Shown here: positions 16,301 to 23,214 of the stretch, piece after piece
Layout of the letters: each line of letters starts with the position of its first letter
Position numbering within the stretch: the first letter of the stretch is position 1
Origin: CAYLPU01 sp964385635
GTDB taxonomy: Bacteria; Chloroflexota; Anaerolineae; B4-G1
Direction of reading: 5' to 3'
NCBI GenBank assembly: GCA_964385635.1
Contig: CAYLPU010000075.1
Coordinates: forward strand, 1 to 25,774
Length of the DNA stretch: 25,774 nucleotides
Program-made: the position numbers and the translations under genes
The notes under the pieces: model-generated
The model's input: only the letters and a program-made list of their open reading frames with translations
What the model was told of the DNA's origin: nothing
Databases searched by the model: none

Positions 16301-16894
16301 CTCTGTCGGAGTCTTGCCATTGCACAGCGCATTGCCCATCCCTACGAACTGGCCCAGGCCCACGCGAATCTAGGCCGGCTCTATCTGCTGCAGGAGCGCT
16401 GGGCTGACTGTGCCCGGTACCTGAACACCGCCATTCCCTTGTATGAAGAGGCTGGTGCCCGTGCCAGCCTGAATCTGAACGACGTGTACTATTGGCAAGG
16501 TATGCTGCACCTGGAACGGGGCCAGATCGATGCTGCCTTGCAGTGGGCCGAGCGCGGCCTTAATTTGCTGCGGGAGGTGACTGGCGCCGATGAAGGAGAG
16601 TCGGTTGAATGGGGGCGATATGAGCGCCTTGTGGGGCGCATCGCCCAGGCACGCGGCGACCTGGTGGCCGCTGGCTATCATCTGGAGCGCAGTGCTGCCA
16701 TCTTTTGTGCCAGTGGTTCACGGTTGGAAGCCGGGAGGACGGCTTACTGGAGTGGTTTGCTCTGGCTGGCGCTGGATCGGCCGGAGGAGGCCCGCGACGA
16801 ACTGATCGCGGCCCGGCAGGTATTCGAGCGGTTGGGGGCCGCCGCCGATCAGCGGCGCGCCGAAGAGCAATTGGCGCGGTTTGAAGAAATGTAG
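13400..16894 (+). CDS. Zinc-ribbon / class III nucleotidyl cyclase / ATPase / TPR signalling protein
   Basis: A 1164-residue cytoplasmic protein. An N-terminal zinc ribbon (Cys3, Cys6, Cys17, Cys20) is followed by a class III cyclase domain (about 85-265) with metal aspartates Asp94 (LFADAVNFT) and Asp138 (KFTGDGLMAVFG), Lys134 and Thr208 at base-recognition positions (cAMP more likely than cGMP), and transition-state Asn215/Arg219 (VNLAARLE). A STAND-like ATPase follows (from about 287), with Walker A GEAGMGKS (315-322) and Walker B VLILDDFHWAD. A long TPR part (about 690-1150) holds repeats such as LNNLGILKDAGGDWDGALADYERA. All key cyclase residues are present, so it should be active. TPR-bound ligands probably switch the ATPase and cyclase. 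There is no Shine-Dalgarno sequence, and the promoter places the mRNA start on the ATG. A rare stretch near residues 30-43 (Pro/Gly-rich, G-runs in DNA) links ribbon and cyclase. Confidence 0.93.
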   Translation: MRCPQCGSPNPDTASHCIACGTALAGGGSPFPLSPLGGIKGGTGEADARRDLAAAQEAVRRLRRYIPSAVAEGVLHDQERLRGERREVAVLFADAVNFTHLAASLDAESVFNLINDLLSRLVECVHRYDGVVDKFTGDGLMAVFGAPIAHENDPELAVRAALDMQRAAAEFEPIARTQFGAPLQMRVGIHSGLAVAGIIGTREQAAYTVIGETVNLAARLESLARPGHILVSSRVYQRTRALFNFQAMGTTQVKGVDEPVAVYEAMGDRSEPLPTRGVVGVTALLLGRDAELEQLRALLSAFLDDRHGRLVTIRGEAGMGKSRLVSEWLSSVVPGQVAIWQGRGLPYAQGIGYGIFRSLLQDVQRTCPPDTAWDDRVSPALRLFLRQILGLPLAPEERAVLHHLEPERVKQLTAVALRQWLLGEARVRPVVLILDDFHWADDLSRDALEALAGLVHEAPVFLCVIMRPRPEVPLDLAVPPAEEPLEAPVSLSLELRPLSPGHSRALLGHLVDLEGLPEPLVDTILTRAEGNPFYIEEFVRMLIEKEVLTLGDGQWQVASAVALQTLEVPTTLRGLMMARVDRLPEDLQHVLRCGAVIGLQFAARLLEKVERRLHGAVRVVPSLERLIDLGLLEERPQAGEHVYAFRHILTQETVYRSLLRSRRPEMHRTVAECIEDLYTADLSNQVEVLALHYDRARVRDKAMRYALLAGDRARERFANREAIEYYSRVLQLLQHLGNYQSERWQAAVGLGEVEQHIGEYEEATACYRAALEEWEEAAPEARAQAMLRLGQVWEKRGDLQEAEIWLHQGLAQLGYTRATLPALCAQIYSELGCLSRRRGDLTAAQEWLERGVALVRDTEHYDVLSSILNRLGGVYYDRSEWDEAAKCVERALGLRERLGDVVGCARSLNNLGILKDAGGDWDGALADYERAAEVHERIGEVEGLALACTNLGALYIDRGEWAKAEENLCRSLAIAQRIAHPYELAQAHANLGRLYLLQERWADCARYLNTAIPLYEEAGARASLNLNDVYYWQGMLHLERGQIDAALQWAERGLNLLREVTGADEGESVEWGRYERLVGRIAQARGDLVAAGYHLERSAAIFCASGSRLEAGRTAYWSGLLWLALDRPEEARDELIAARQVFERLGAAADQRRAEEQLARFEEM

Positions 16895-16914
16895 GACAAG
16901 TTGGCAACTTGTCC
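16894..16914. repeat. GGACAAGTTG hairpin at the cyclase stop
   Basis: GGACAAGTTG (16894-16903) and CAACTTGTCC (16905-16914) form a perfect inverted repeat around one base. It overlaps the last base of the TAG stop. Same family as 6462-6482 and 16932-16962. Confidence 0.65.
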
Positions 16915-16931
16915 AACAATAGCGTACAGCA

Positions 16932-16962
16932 ACGTAGGACAGGATGCCATCCTGTCCTACGT
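16932..16962. repeat. 15-bp GTAGGACAGGATG hairpin between convergent genes
   Basis: ACGTAGGACAGGATG (16932-16946) is perfectly inverted at 16948-16962. It lies between the convergent cyclase and subtilase genes and could end transcription from both sides, although no T-run is present. Confidence 0.65.
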
Positions 16963-17005
16963 CGGCTTCAGCGCTATCCCTGTTGCCGTCACACGAGTAA
17001 CGGGA

Positions 17006-19073
17006 TCACTCGACGTTCACCCAGTCAGTGCCCACGCCTGATGTTCCGGCGGGCACATTCTCCAGATTGGCGAAGGCGGCTGCCCACTCTGGGTCGCCGA
17101 TGGTGTCAGCCCAACTGCGGCCATCGGCCCAACTGCGGCCGTCGGCCCAACTCTCGTAACCGCCGGCCCACGAGGAGTAACCGCCGGTCCAATTGAAGTT
17201 GTCGGCCCAACTACGGCNNNNNNNNNNNNNNNNNNNNNNNNNNNNNNNNNNNNNNNNNNNNNNNNNNNNNNNNNNNNNNNNNNNNNNNNNNNNNNNNNNN
17301 NNNNNNNNNNNNNNNNNCATCGGCCCAACTACGGCCATCGGCCCAACTACGGCCATCGGCCCAACTACGGCCATCGGCCCAACTACGGCCGTCGGCCCAA
17401 CTGCGGCCGTCGGCCCAACTGCGGCCACCGCTCCAGCAATTATAGTCACTGGCCCAAATGTCGTAGGCGCCGGCCCAGGTATTGTAACCACCAGCCCAAC
17501 TCTCGTATCCGCTGAGCCAATCGTGGAAGCCGCCTGACCAGTTGGTCGTGCCGCCAGCCCAATCGTCGTAGCCATCGGCCCAACTGTCGTACTCACCGTT
17601 CCACCTGTCATAGCCACCAGCCCAGTAATCCCCTCCGTCATCGTGGATGCGGAATTCCTCGGTCTCAGGATCATAGAAGGTCCAGCCCTGGTAGTGGTCC
17701 TGGGGCTTCTGGCCAGCCAGGTCAGCCGCCAGGTCCATACCCTGGTTCGCCATACATTCTATGTCGGTGAAGACGGCGTCGGGTGCCCAGACGCGGCCCG
17801 CTCCCTGCTCCCACGTGCTGTAGGCTGCTTCTCCGGTGTACTCGCTGAATTGCGGACGGGCGGTCATCGTCAATCGGCACTTCACCTGGTCGGGCGTCAA
17901 TTCAGGGTGTTCGCTGAGCACCAGGGCGGAGATGCCGGAGACCACGGCCGTGGACATGGAGGTGCCCGCCATCTGGAAGTAGCGGTTGTCGATCCGGTTT
18001 TCGGGGTATTGTTGGCTCAGGTACGTGTTGCGCTGCATCAGCGAGATGACGTGCGCTCCCGGCGCGATCAGGTCGGGTTTGACGAAGGCGTCCAGGGTGG
18101 GGCCGGTGGCGGAGAAGGGCAGGATGTAGTCGTCGCTGAAGTCCTCCGGGGTACGGTTGTCGGTGAACGCGCCCACGGTGATGACGTAGGGGGTGTTGCC
18201 CGGCACGCCGATGCTCATCGGGTCGGGGCCGGTGTTGCCTATGCTGGTAACCACGACGATGCCGGCCTGCCAGGCTGCCATGGCCGCCAGGTTGAGCGGG
18301 TCAGCCCAGTAGGGTGCGTACACCGGCGCGTACAGCGAGATGTTGAGCACGCGGATGTTGTAGGTGTCCTTGTTCTGTACGATCCAGTCGATCCCCTGAA
18401 TCACGTCCGCGTAGGTACCCACGCCGGTCTCGTCGAGCACGCGCACGGCCACCAGATTGGCGGCTGGCGCGATGCCTCGGTACTCTTTGTCTTGCCGCTC
18501 ATAGGCACTGTTGCCTATGATGCCCGCGACGTGAGTGCCGTGGCCGTTGGGGTCCCTGGGCGACCGGAGCAAACGGTGTGGCTTGTACAGTTTTTCAGAG
18601 AACACGTCATAGTAGGCCAGAATGCGGTTGCCTCCGCCCTTTGGGGGTCGGCGAAGAGTGCTGAAGGTGGGGTCAATCCCGCTGTCGAGGATGGCCACCG
18701 TGACGTCTGCCCCCAGGTTGCCAGTCTCCCACACCTCAGCAGCCCCGATGGCCTTGACGAACTCCACATCGACGCGCTGGCCTGACTGCTGCACCGGGCG
18801 GTCTTCCGTCACGCGGATGACGCCGTCTGTTTCGGCCAGGCGAGCCAGACAGTCCTGGGGCACCTCAGCCACGACAGCGTTGATGATGCCGATCTCAGCC
18901 GTGACATGGCCATTGTTGGCGTTCACGGCCGCTACCGCGTCGGCGACGCTGGTACCCTGTACAATGACGCGCACCGAAGGCAGTGGAGCGGGTACTGCGC
19001 TGACGAGCGTCATCGCCAGTGTGCATAGGACCAGAAAAGTAGCCACTCTACGGATGTTGGCCTGGTTCTTCAT
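17006..19073 (-). CDS. Secreted subtilisin-like protease (S8) with C-terminal Trp-repeat array; contains assembly gap
   Basis: A signal peptide (basic start, hydrophobic core, cleavage near SAVPA) is followed by a propeptide-like inhibitor region (about 35-95), then an S8 domain with Asp132 (AILDSGID), His180 (NGHGTHVAG), oxyanion Asn282 (SIGNTGP) and Ser374 (AGTSMSTA). From about residue 484 the tail is an array with Trp every 7 residues (for example GGYDSWA, GGYESWA), then every 6 (GRSWAD). It ends in an acidic segment, ...WVNVE. The 100 N at 17218-17317 interrupt the array and shift the frame, but joining the flanks gives an in-frame continuation. ATG at 19073 is preferred over 19079 because AGGGGG lies seven bases upstream. 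Residue numbers count from 19079. It is probably extracellular; the Trp array may bind cell wall or polysaccharide (inference). Confidence 0.9.
17218..17317. other. Assembly gap of 100 N inside a tandem repeat
   Basis: Exactly 100 N, the usual placeholder for a gap of unknown size. Both flanks are the same 18-bp repeat in the same phase, so the true gap is most simply a whole number of 18-bp units, possibly none. Confidence 0.95.
17318..17425. repeat. 18-bp tandem repeat (six copies) coding GRSWAD
   Basis: Six head-to-tail copies of CATCGGCCCAACTACGGC (the first four identical, the last two CGTCGGCCCAACTGCGGC). Further units occur on the other side of the gap (17201-17217 and about 17105-17151). 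On the minus strand each unit codes Asp-Gly-Arg-Ser-Trp-Ala in cyclic order. Confidence 0.9.
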
Positions 19074-19112
19074 CTTCATACCCCCTTGTTTCTCATAACT
19101 CTATCCCGGTTT

Positions 19113-19204
19113 TCTAACCATTTTTCGAGAGTTTTGGTGCTATGATGACGCTCTATATGATTGCTCTAACCATTTTCTAACCATAGTGACGTAGTATTCT
19201 AACC
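19113..19204 (-). promoter_or_regulatory. Phased GGTTAGA direct repeats upstream of the subtilase
   Basis: The plus-strand TCTAACC motif (GGTTAGA on the coding strand) occurs at 19113, 19165, 19176 and 19198. The last three are spaced 11 and 22 bases apart, thus on one face of the helix. This is a typical layout for a response-regulator-type activator or repressor. Confidence 0.45.
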
Positions 19205-19216
19205 TCTCTCGATACT

Positions 19217-19245
19217 ATAATACCACAACTCGACAGGCTAGTGAA
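19217..19245 (-). promoter_or_regulatory. Candidate subtilase promoter
   Basis: On the minus strand, TTCACT (19240-19245), a 17-base spacer and TATTAT (19217-19222). It would give a leader of about 135 bases containing the GGTTAGA repeats, so those repeats would lie downstream of the start, which suits a repressor. The rest of 19246-19411 shows only weak inverted repeats (for example CCTGGT/ACCAGG at about 19275-19300) and no gene. Confidence 0.4.
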
Positions 19246-19411
19246 TAGGAAATTAGTACTATTGCTCTTGATTGCCTGGTGCTGGGGGTCTTACCAGGTG
19301 GGTCGTGCTTGGAGGTCGGGGTGATGGCAGGATCGTTGCGTCTGGGAGAGGCTGCGCTGGGGTACCAGAGCCAGCCTCAGGGGTGGGTGTCGGTCCGCAG
19401 TCCGGCTCACC

Positions 19412-21199
19412 TTAGCCGGCCTGGCTTTGCTCCTGTGCTTTCAACCATATTGCCTGGTACGGGCCGACGGTGAGTCTCAGATCGTCGCTGTCAGCCACCG
19501 GGTAGGATGTCCCTGAGATAACGTCCCGCAGGGCACCGGTGTGCTGGATGGACAACGCTTTCAAATCGACTCGGAAGGGTTGTGCGGAGTTAGACACGTT
19601 GTGGATGCAGATGATCTTCTCGCACCCGTCCGGGGAGGTGCGCACCAGCGTGAACAGTGATTCGTTTCCAGAGGGGCCGAACAGCACCTGCTGCGCGCCG
19701 TTGGGATGAAAGGCCGGGTGTGCCGCGCGTGTGCGGATGAGGTGGAGGCAAGGATAGAACACCTTGGAGCGCAGCGAGGAGGGGTCCGCTAACTCACGCT
19801 CCAGTTCGTCGCGCCGGAACTTCTCCCGGTTGATGGAGCGATACCGCCCGGTCTCCTCCACGCCGGCGGGGTAACTGCGGGAACCGAACAGACTGTGTGC
19901 GTAGATGCCCGGCACCCCAGCCAGGCTGAGCATAATCGCCTGGGAGGCCAGGAAGCGGCGCGCCTGCAAGTCCAGCGGCTCGGCACTGCTAGGATCAGAG
20001 AGCGCATCGAAGTAGGAGATGTTCAGTTCGTAGACGCTTTGGCTGCCGTCAGCATTCGTCTTGTAAGAGACAAAGCCGCCGTGGTCGAGAGTGCGCTTGA
20101 CCAGGCTCTGAACCTCCGATGGGCTGAGGATACCCTCGACAGGCCGCACTCCGATCCCGTCGTGGGAGGCCAGGAAGTTGAAGAAGGTGGTGCTACCGGA
20201 GGGGGTGGAGAGGCCGGCGGCCCACCTGGAGAGGTAGGAGGCAGCGCCGGAATGGAAGGCGTGAAGGACCAGAGGGGGCAAAGAGAACTGGTAGACCATC
20301 TGGGCCTCATCTGAGCCGTCGCCGAAGTATGAGATGTTCTCCTCGTGAGGCACGTTGGTCTCGGTGACGATAATCATGTGGGGTACGACGGCGTCAAAAA
20401 CGGCGCGAAGGAGTTTCACCACCCGGTGTGTCTCCTCCAGGTGGATGCAGGTCGTGCCGATCTTCTTCCACAGGTAGGCGATGGCGTCCAGGCGGATGAT
20501 CTCGGCTCCCTTTTCGACGTAGAGCAGGAGAATTTCGATGATCCTGAGCAGCACATCGGGGTTGGCGTAGTTGGGGTCAATCTGGTCTGCGCTGAAGGTG
20601 GTCCAGACTAACCGCTCGCCGTGGGCCGTCTGCACGCGGGTCAGGAGCGGTAGCGCCCTGGGGCGGACGACCTGCGAGAGGTCGGTTCCCTCTTCGACGA
20701 CGATAAAATAGTCGGCGAACTCAGGATTGCCTTTCAGGAACTCCTGGAACCAGCCACTGTGCATCGAGATGTGATTGATGACGGCGTCGAACATGAGGCG
20801 GAAGTAACGGCCCAGCCGTTCGATGTCCGCCCAGTCGCCGAGGTCAGGGTTGACAACTGTGTAGTCAATGATGGAGAATCCATCGTCGGAGGAGTAGGGG
20901 AAGAAGGGCAGGACGTGGATGCCGGTGATGACGCCCTTGACGTGCTTCTCGAGTATCTCGGCCAGGGTTTGCAGCGGGGGCTTGCCTGGCTCCATCACCT
21001 GGTCGCCGTAGGTGATGAGGATGGCGTCCCGCTCCGTCAGTCGCTCCTGCGGAGTTGGGCTCTCCCCTGCCGTGCGGGACTGGGGGTTTCGCTGCTGAAA
21101 TTGCGTCAGGCTGGCACGCAGCCGTGCCAGCAGGGCTGGCACCCGCGCGTCGCCGTACAGAAAGGTCAGGTGGTCGGCTATGCGGTTTTCCGGCGTCAT
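19412..21199 (-). CDS. GH13_18 phosphorylase, probably glucosylglycerate/sucrose phosphorylase
   Basis: A 595-residue GH13 enzyme. The start ILITYGDQV and the VLPFFPYSSDDGFSIIDY strand are typical of subfamily 18, which splits alpha-glucosides with phosphate to give glucose 1-phosphate. The catalytic residues are nucleophile Asp238 (IIRLDAIAYLWKK), acid/base Glu280 (IIVTETNVPH) and Asp347 (FLASHDGIG). RLDAIAYLWK and the roughly 90-residue longer size than sucrose phosphorylase fit glucosylglycerate phosphorylase (E. coli YcjM) better than true sucrose phosphorylase. Gene order (regulator, binding protein, two permeases, phosphorylase) is that of the ycj locus. It lies eight bases behind the MalG-like permease gene, so it is the last gene of the import operon. 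Glucosylglycerol or sucrose remain alternatives. Confidence 0.85.
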   Translation of the reverse strand: MTPENRIADHLTFLYGDARVPALLARLRASLTQFQQRNPQSRTAGESPTPQERLTERDAILITYGDQVMEPGKPPLQTLAEILEKHVKGVITGIHVLPFFPYSSDDGFSIIDYTVVNPDLGDWADIERLGRYFRLMFDAVINHISMHSGWFQEFLKGNPEFADYFIVVEEGTDLSQVVRPRALPLLTRVQTAHGERLVWTTFSADQIDPNYANPDVLLRIIEILLLYVEKGAEIIRLDAIAYLWKKIGTTCIHLEETHRVVKLLRAVFDAVVPHMIIVTETNVPHEENISYFGDGSDEAQMVYQFSLPPLVLHAFHSGAASYLSRWAAGLSTPSGSTTFFNFLASHDGIGVRPVEGILSPSEVQSLVKRTLDHGGFVSYKTNADGSQSVYELNISYFDALSDPSSAEPLDLQARRFLASQAIMLSLAGVPGIYAHSLFGSRSYPAGVEETGRYRSINREKFRRDELERELADPSSLRSKVFYPCLHLIRTRAAHPAFHPNGAQQVLFGPSGNESLFTLVRTSPDGCEKIICIHNVSNSAQPFRVDLKALSIQHTGALRDVISGTSYPVADSDDLRLTVGPYQAIWLKAQEQSQAG

Positions 21200-21207
21200 C
21201 AGTGGAC

Positions 21208-22119
21208 TTATCCCTTCACGCCTCCAGCCGTGAGTCCCTCCTCGAGGAACCGTTCTAGAGCGAGAAAGAGAGTGACTACCGGCAAGGTCATAATGGTCGA
21301 GGCGGCCATGACGACGTGCGGGCGCGGGCTGGGATCGTTAAAGATGGTGTTGATCTTGATCGGCATGGTGAACAGATCGCGGCTGTTCAGGAACACGAGC
21401 GCGTAGAGGAACTCGTTCCAGGCGATCATAAAGGTGTAGATGCCGACCGAGATCAGCGCCGGGATAGCCAGGGGTAACGTGATCCGCCAGATCACGCTCA
21501 GGCGGCTGCAACCGTCAATCAGACCAGCCTGCTCGATCTCGGCCGGGATGGTGCGAAAGTAGTTAGCCAACATGTAGAGCGCGACGGGGAGCGTCTGTGC
21601 CAGGTAGGTGAGGATCAACACCGAGAGGTTGTCCTGCACCTCGAACCCAATGCTTGCGCCGATCCGGGACACCATCGCAAACAAAGGGATGATCAACAGA
21701 ATGCCCGGAAACAGGTAGACGATCAGGATGCCATTGAGCATCACGCTCTTGCCTTTAAAGTTCAGCCGGGCCACCGCGTACGCGCCTAACGTAGACAAGA
21801 TCACGGCGATGATGGCCGTGGGAATCGCGATTTTGAGACTGTTGACGATATTGGCGCCAAAGTTCCAGAAGTCGAATAGCTCCAGGTAAGCCTCCGGCCG
21901 CAGGGCGCCGGGGATATAGACCGGTTCCCGTCCGCCAATCTCGGCGTAGGTCTTGAAGGATGAACTCACCATCCAGTAAAAGGGGAACAGGATACTGGTC
22001 AGGAAGAACGCCAGCGTCACTGCGAAAATGAAGCGGGGCCAGTTGATCCACTGCGCCAGGTGGTCAATCAAACTCAAACGTTCGTCTCTTGAGGGGTGGG
22101 TGGGGTTATTTGCAGTCAT
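21208..22119 (-). CDS. Sugar ABC transporter permease, MalG/CUT1 type
   Basis: A 303-residue inner-membrane protein with six predicted helices. It carries the EAA loop (EIEQAGLIDGCSRLSVIWRI, then TLPLAIPAL) that contacts the ATPase. The start at 22119 is set by GGAGG five bases upstream; a TTG at 22134 overlapping the previous stop is less likely. It is coupled to the upstream MalF-like gene, 11 bases away. Confidence 0.93.
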   Translation of the reverse strand: MTANNPTHPSRDERLSLIDHLAQWINWPRFIFAVTLAFFLTSILFPFYWMVSSSFKTYAEIGGREPVYIPGALRPEAYLELFDFWNFGANIVNSLKIAIPTAIIAVILSTLGAYAVARLNFKGKSVMLNGILIVYLFPGILLIIPLFAMVSRIGASIGFEVQDNLSVLILTYLAQTLPVALYMLANYFRTIPAEIEQAGLIDGCSRLSVIWRITLPLAIPALISVGIYTFMIAWNEFLYALVFLNSRDLFTMPIKINTIFNDPSPRPHVVMAASTIMTLPVVTLFLALERFLEEGLTAGGVKG

Positions 22120-22130
22120 CTTTGCCTCCG

Positions 22131-23090
22131 TCAATCCTCGACGCTTCTCATGACGGTACTCACGTATATCAGCAGGAATGCGACCAGGATGATCAGCAAG
22201 ATCATGGCGTTGGCTGCACCTTTGCCAAAGTTGAATGACCCAAAACTGAACTGGTACGTGAGCACCGGAAGTACATTCGTGCCAAAGCCGCCTCCGGTCA
22301 GCAGGTAGATGTCGTCGAACTTGTTGAACGTCCAGATCAACCGGAGCAGGAAGATGGAGCCCAATACATAGCGCAGCTCAGGTATCGTAATGTACAAGAA
22401 CTTATGCCAGGTGTTCGCGCCATCCACATCGGCAGCCTCGTACATGGTCTTGTCAATGGCCTGTAGCCGCGCCAGGATCATCAGCATGGCAAACGGGAAG
22501 TAACGCCACGCCGTGAAGATGATCACCAAAACGAGCGCGAGGCCGCGCGTCGCCAGGTACGCTTTGGGCAACTCAATGAGGCTCAATTTCATCAGGATAT
22601 CGTTGAGCACCCCCGATGGGCGAGGGTCGAGGATCCAGCGCCAGACGAAGGCGATGCTGACGATCGGCGCGACGTAGGGGAACAGGAAGATGGCGCGCGC
22701 CAGTCCCCGGGCGCGGAATGGCCGGTTGAGAAGCAGCGACGCGATCAGGCCGACGACCATCGTCAGAATCGTCGAACTGAACGAGTAGACGATGCTGTTG
22801 ACCGCTGCTCCCCAGCTCTGCCGACCTTGCCATTTGAAGGCGAAATCGTTGACGACCGCGCGATAGTTACCCAGGCCCACGAATGGCGCTTGAAAGACGT
22901 CGTTCAGGTTCTTGAGTCCCACGTCACGAAAACTGATCCATACGCTAAAGATCGCCGGGAAGAGGATCAATCCGAAAACGATTACTGCTGTAGGTAGGAT
23001 CAACATCCAAGCCAGACGGGCCTCGCGGGCCTCGAGCGAGTTCCAACGCCTGCTAAAGGATAATTGCGAACCTTTGGCTGAGGCAGTCAT
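22131..23090 (-). CDS. Sugar ABC transporter permease, MalF/CUT1 type
   Basis: A 319-residue inner-membrane protein with an N-terminal cytoplasmic stretch and six helices. The EAA loop is YEAADVDGANTWHKFLYITIPEL. The ATG at 23090 has GGGAGGG before it and is preferred to a GTG at 23111. It pairs with the MalG-like protein to form the channel. The gap to the binding-protein gene (23091-23214) holds two hairpins that would lower permease relative to binding-protein expression. Confidence 0.93.
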   Translation of the reverse strand: MTASAKGSQLSFSRRWNSLEAREARLAWMLILPTAVIVFGLILFPAIFSVWISFRDVGLKNLNDVFQAPFVGLGNYRAVVNDFAFKWQGRQSWGAAVNSIVYSFSSTILTMVVGLIASLLLNRPFRARGLARAIFLFPYVAPIVSIAFVWRWILDPRPSGVLNDILMKLSLIELPKAYLATRGLALVLVIIFTAWRYFPFAMLMILARLQAIDKTMYEAADVDGANTWHKFLYITIPELRYVLGSIFLLRLIWTFNKFDDIYLLTGGGFGTNVLPVLTYQFSFGSFNFGKGAANAMILLIILVAFLLIYVSTVMRSVED

Positions 23091-23121
23091 AATCTTACCC
23101 TCCCAATTCACTACCAGGATT

Positions 23122-23155
23122 AGAAGCCAGGTTTTTTCTTAAAAACCTGGCTTCT
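23122..23155. repeat. 15-bp perfect hairpin, family A copy 2
   Basis: AGAAGCCAGGTTTTT (23122-23136) is perfectly inverted at 23141-23155 with a four-base loop. Compared with copy 1 (9825-9858), two stem positions differ, and each change is matched on the other arm. Confidence 0.75.
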
Positions 23156-23166
23156 TCACCAAAAGT

Positions 23167-23201
23167 GCTGGGGACGCAGCACTCGATGCTGCATCCCCAG
23201 C
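23167..23201 (-). terminator. Hairpin behind the binding-protein gene (attenuator/terminator)
   Basis: GCTGGGGA.GCAGCA (23167-23181) pairs with TGCTGC.TCCCCAGC (23187-23201), one mismatch and a five-base loop. It begins 14 bases past the stop at 23215, and TTTT follows two bases after it on the coding strand. Partial termination here would give the usual excess of binding protein over permeases. Confidence 0.6.
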
Positions 23202-23214
23202 CGTCGTTCTAGGT

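Noticed and set aside
17089..17425. 18-bp repeats resembling a CRISPR array
   Set aside because: Units are head to tail without spacers, are in frame with a protein, and no cas genes are near.
17643..18785. Open frame of 380 codons on the plus strand inside the subtilase gene
   Set aside because: It is antisense to a subtilase with all catalytic motifs; its translation is Val/Gly/Arg/His-rich and of low complexity, as expected for a GC-rich shadow frame.
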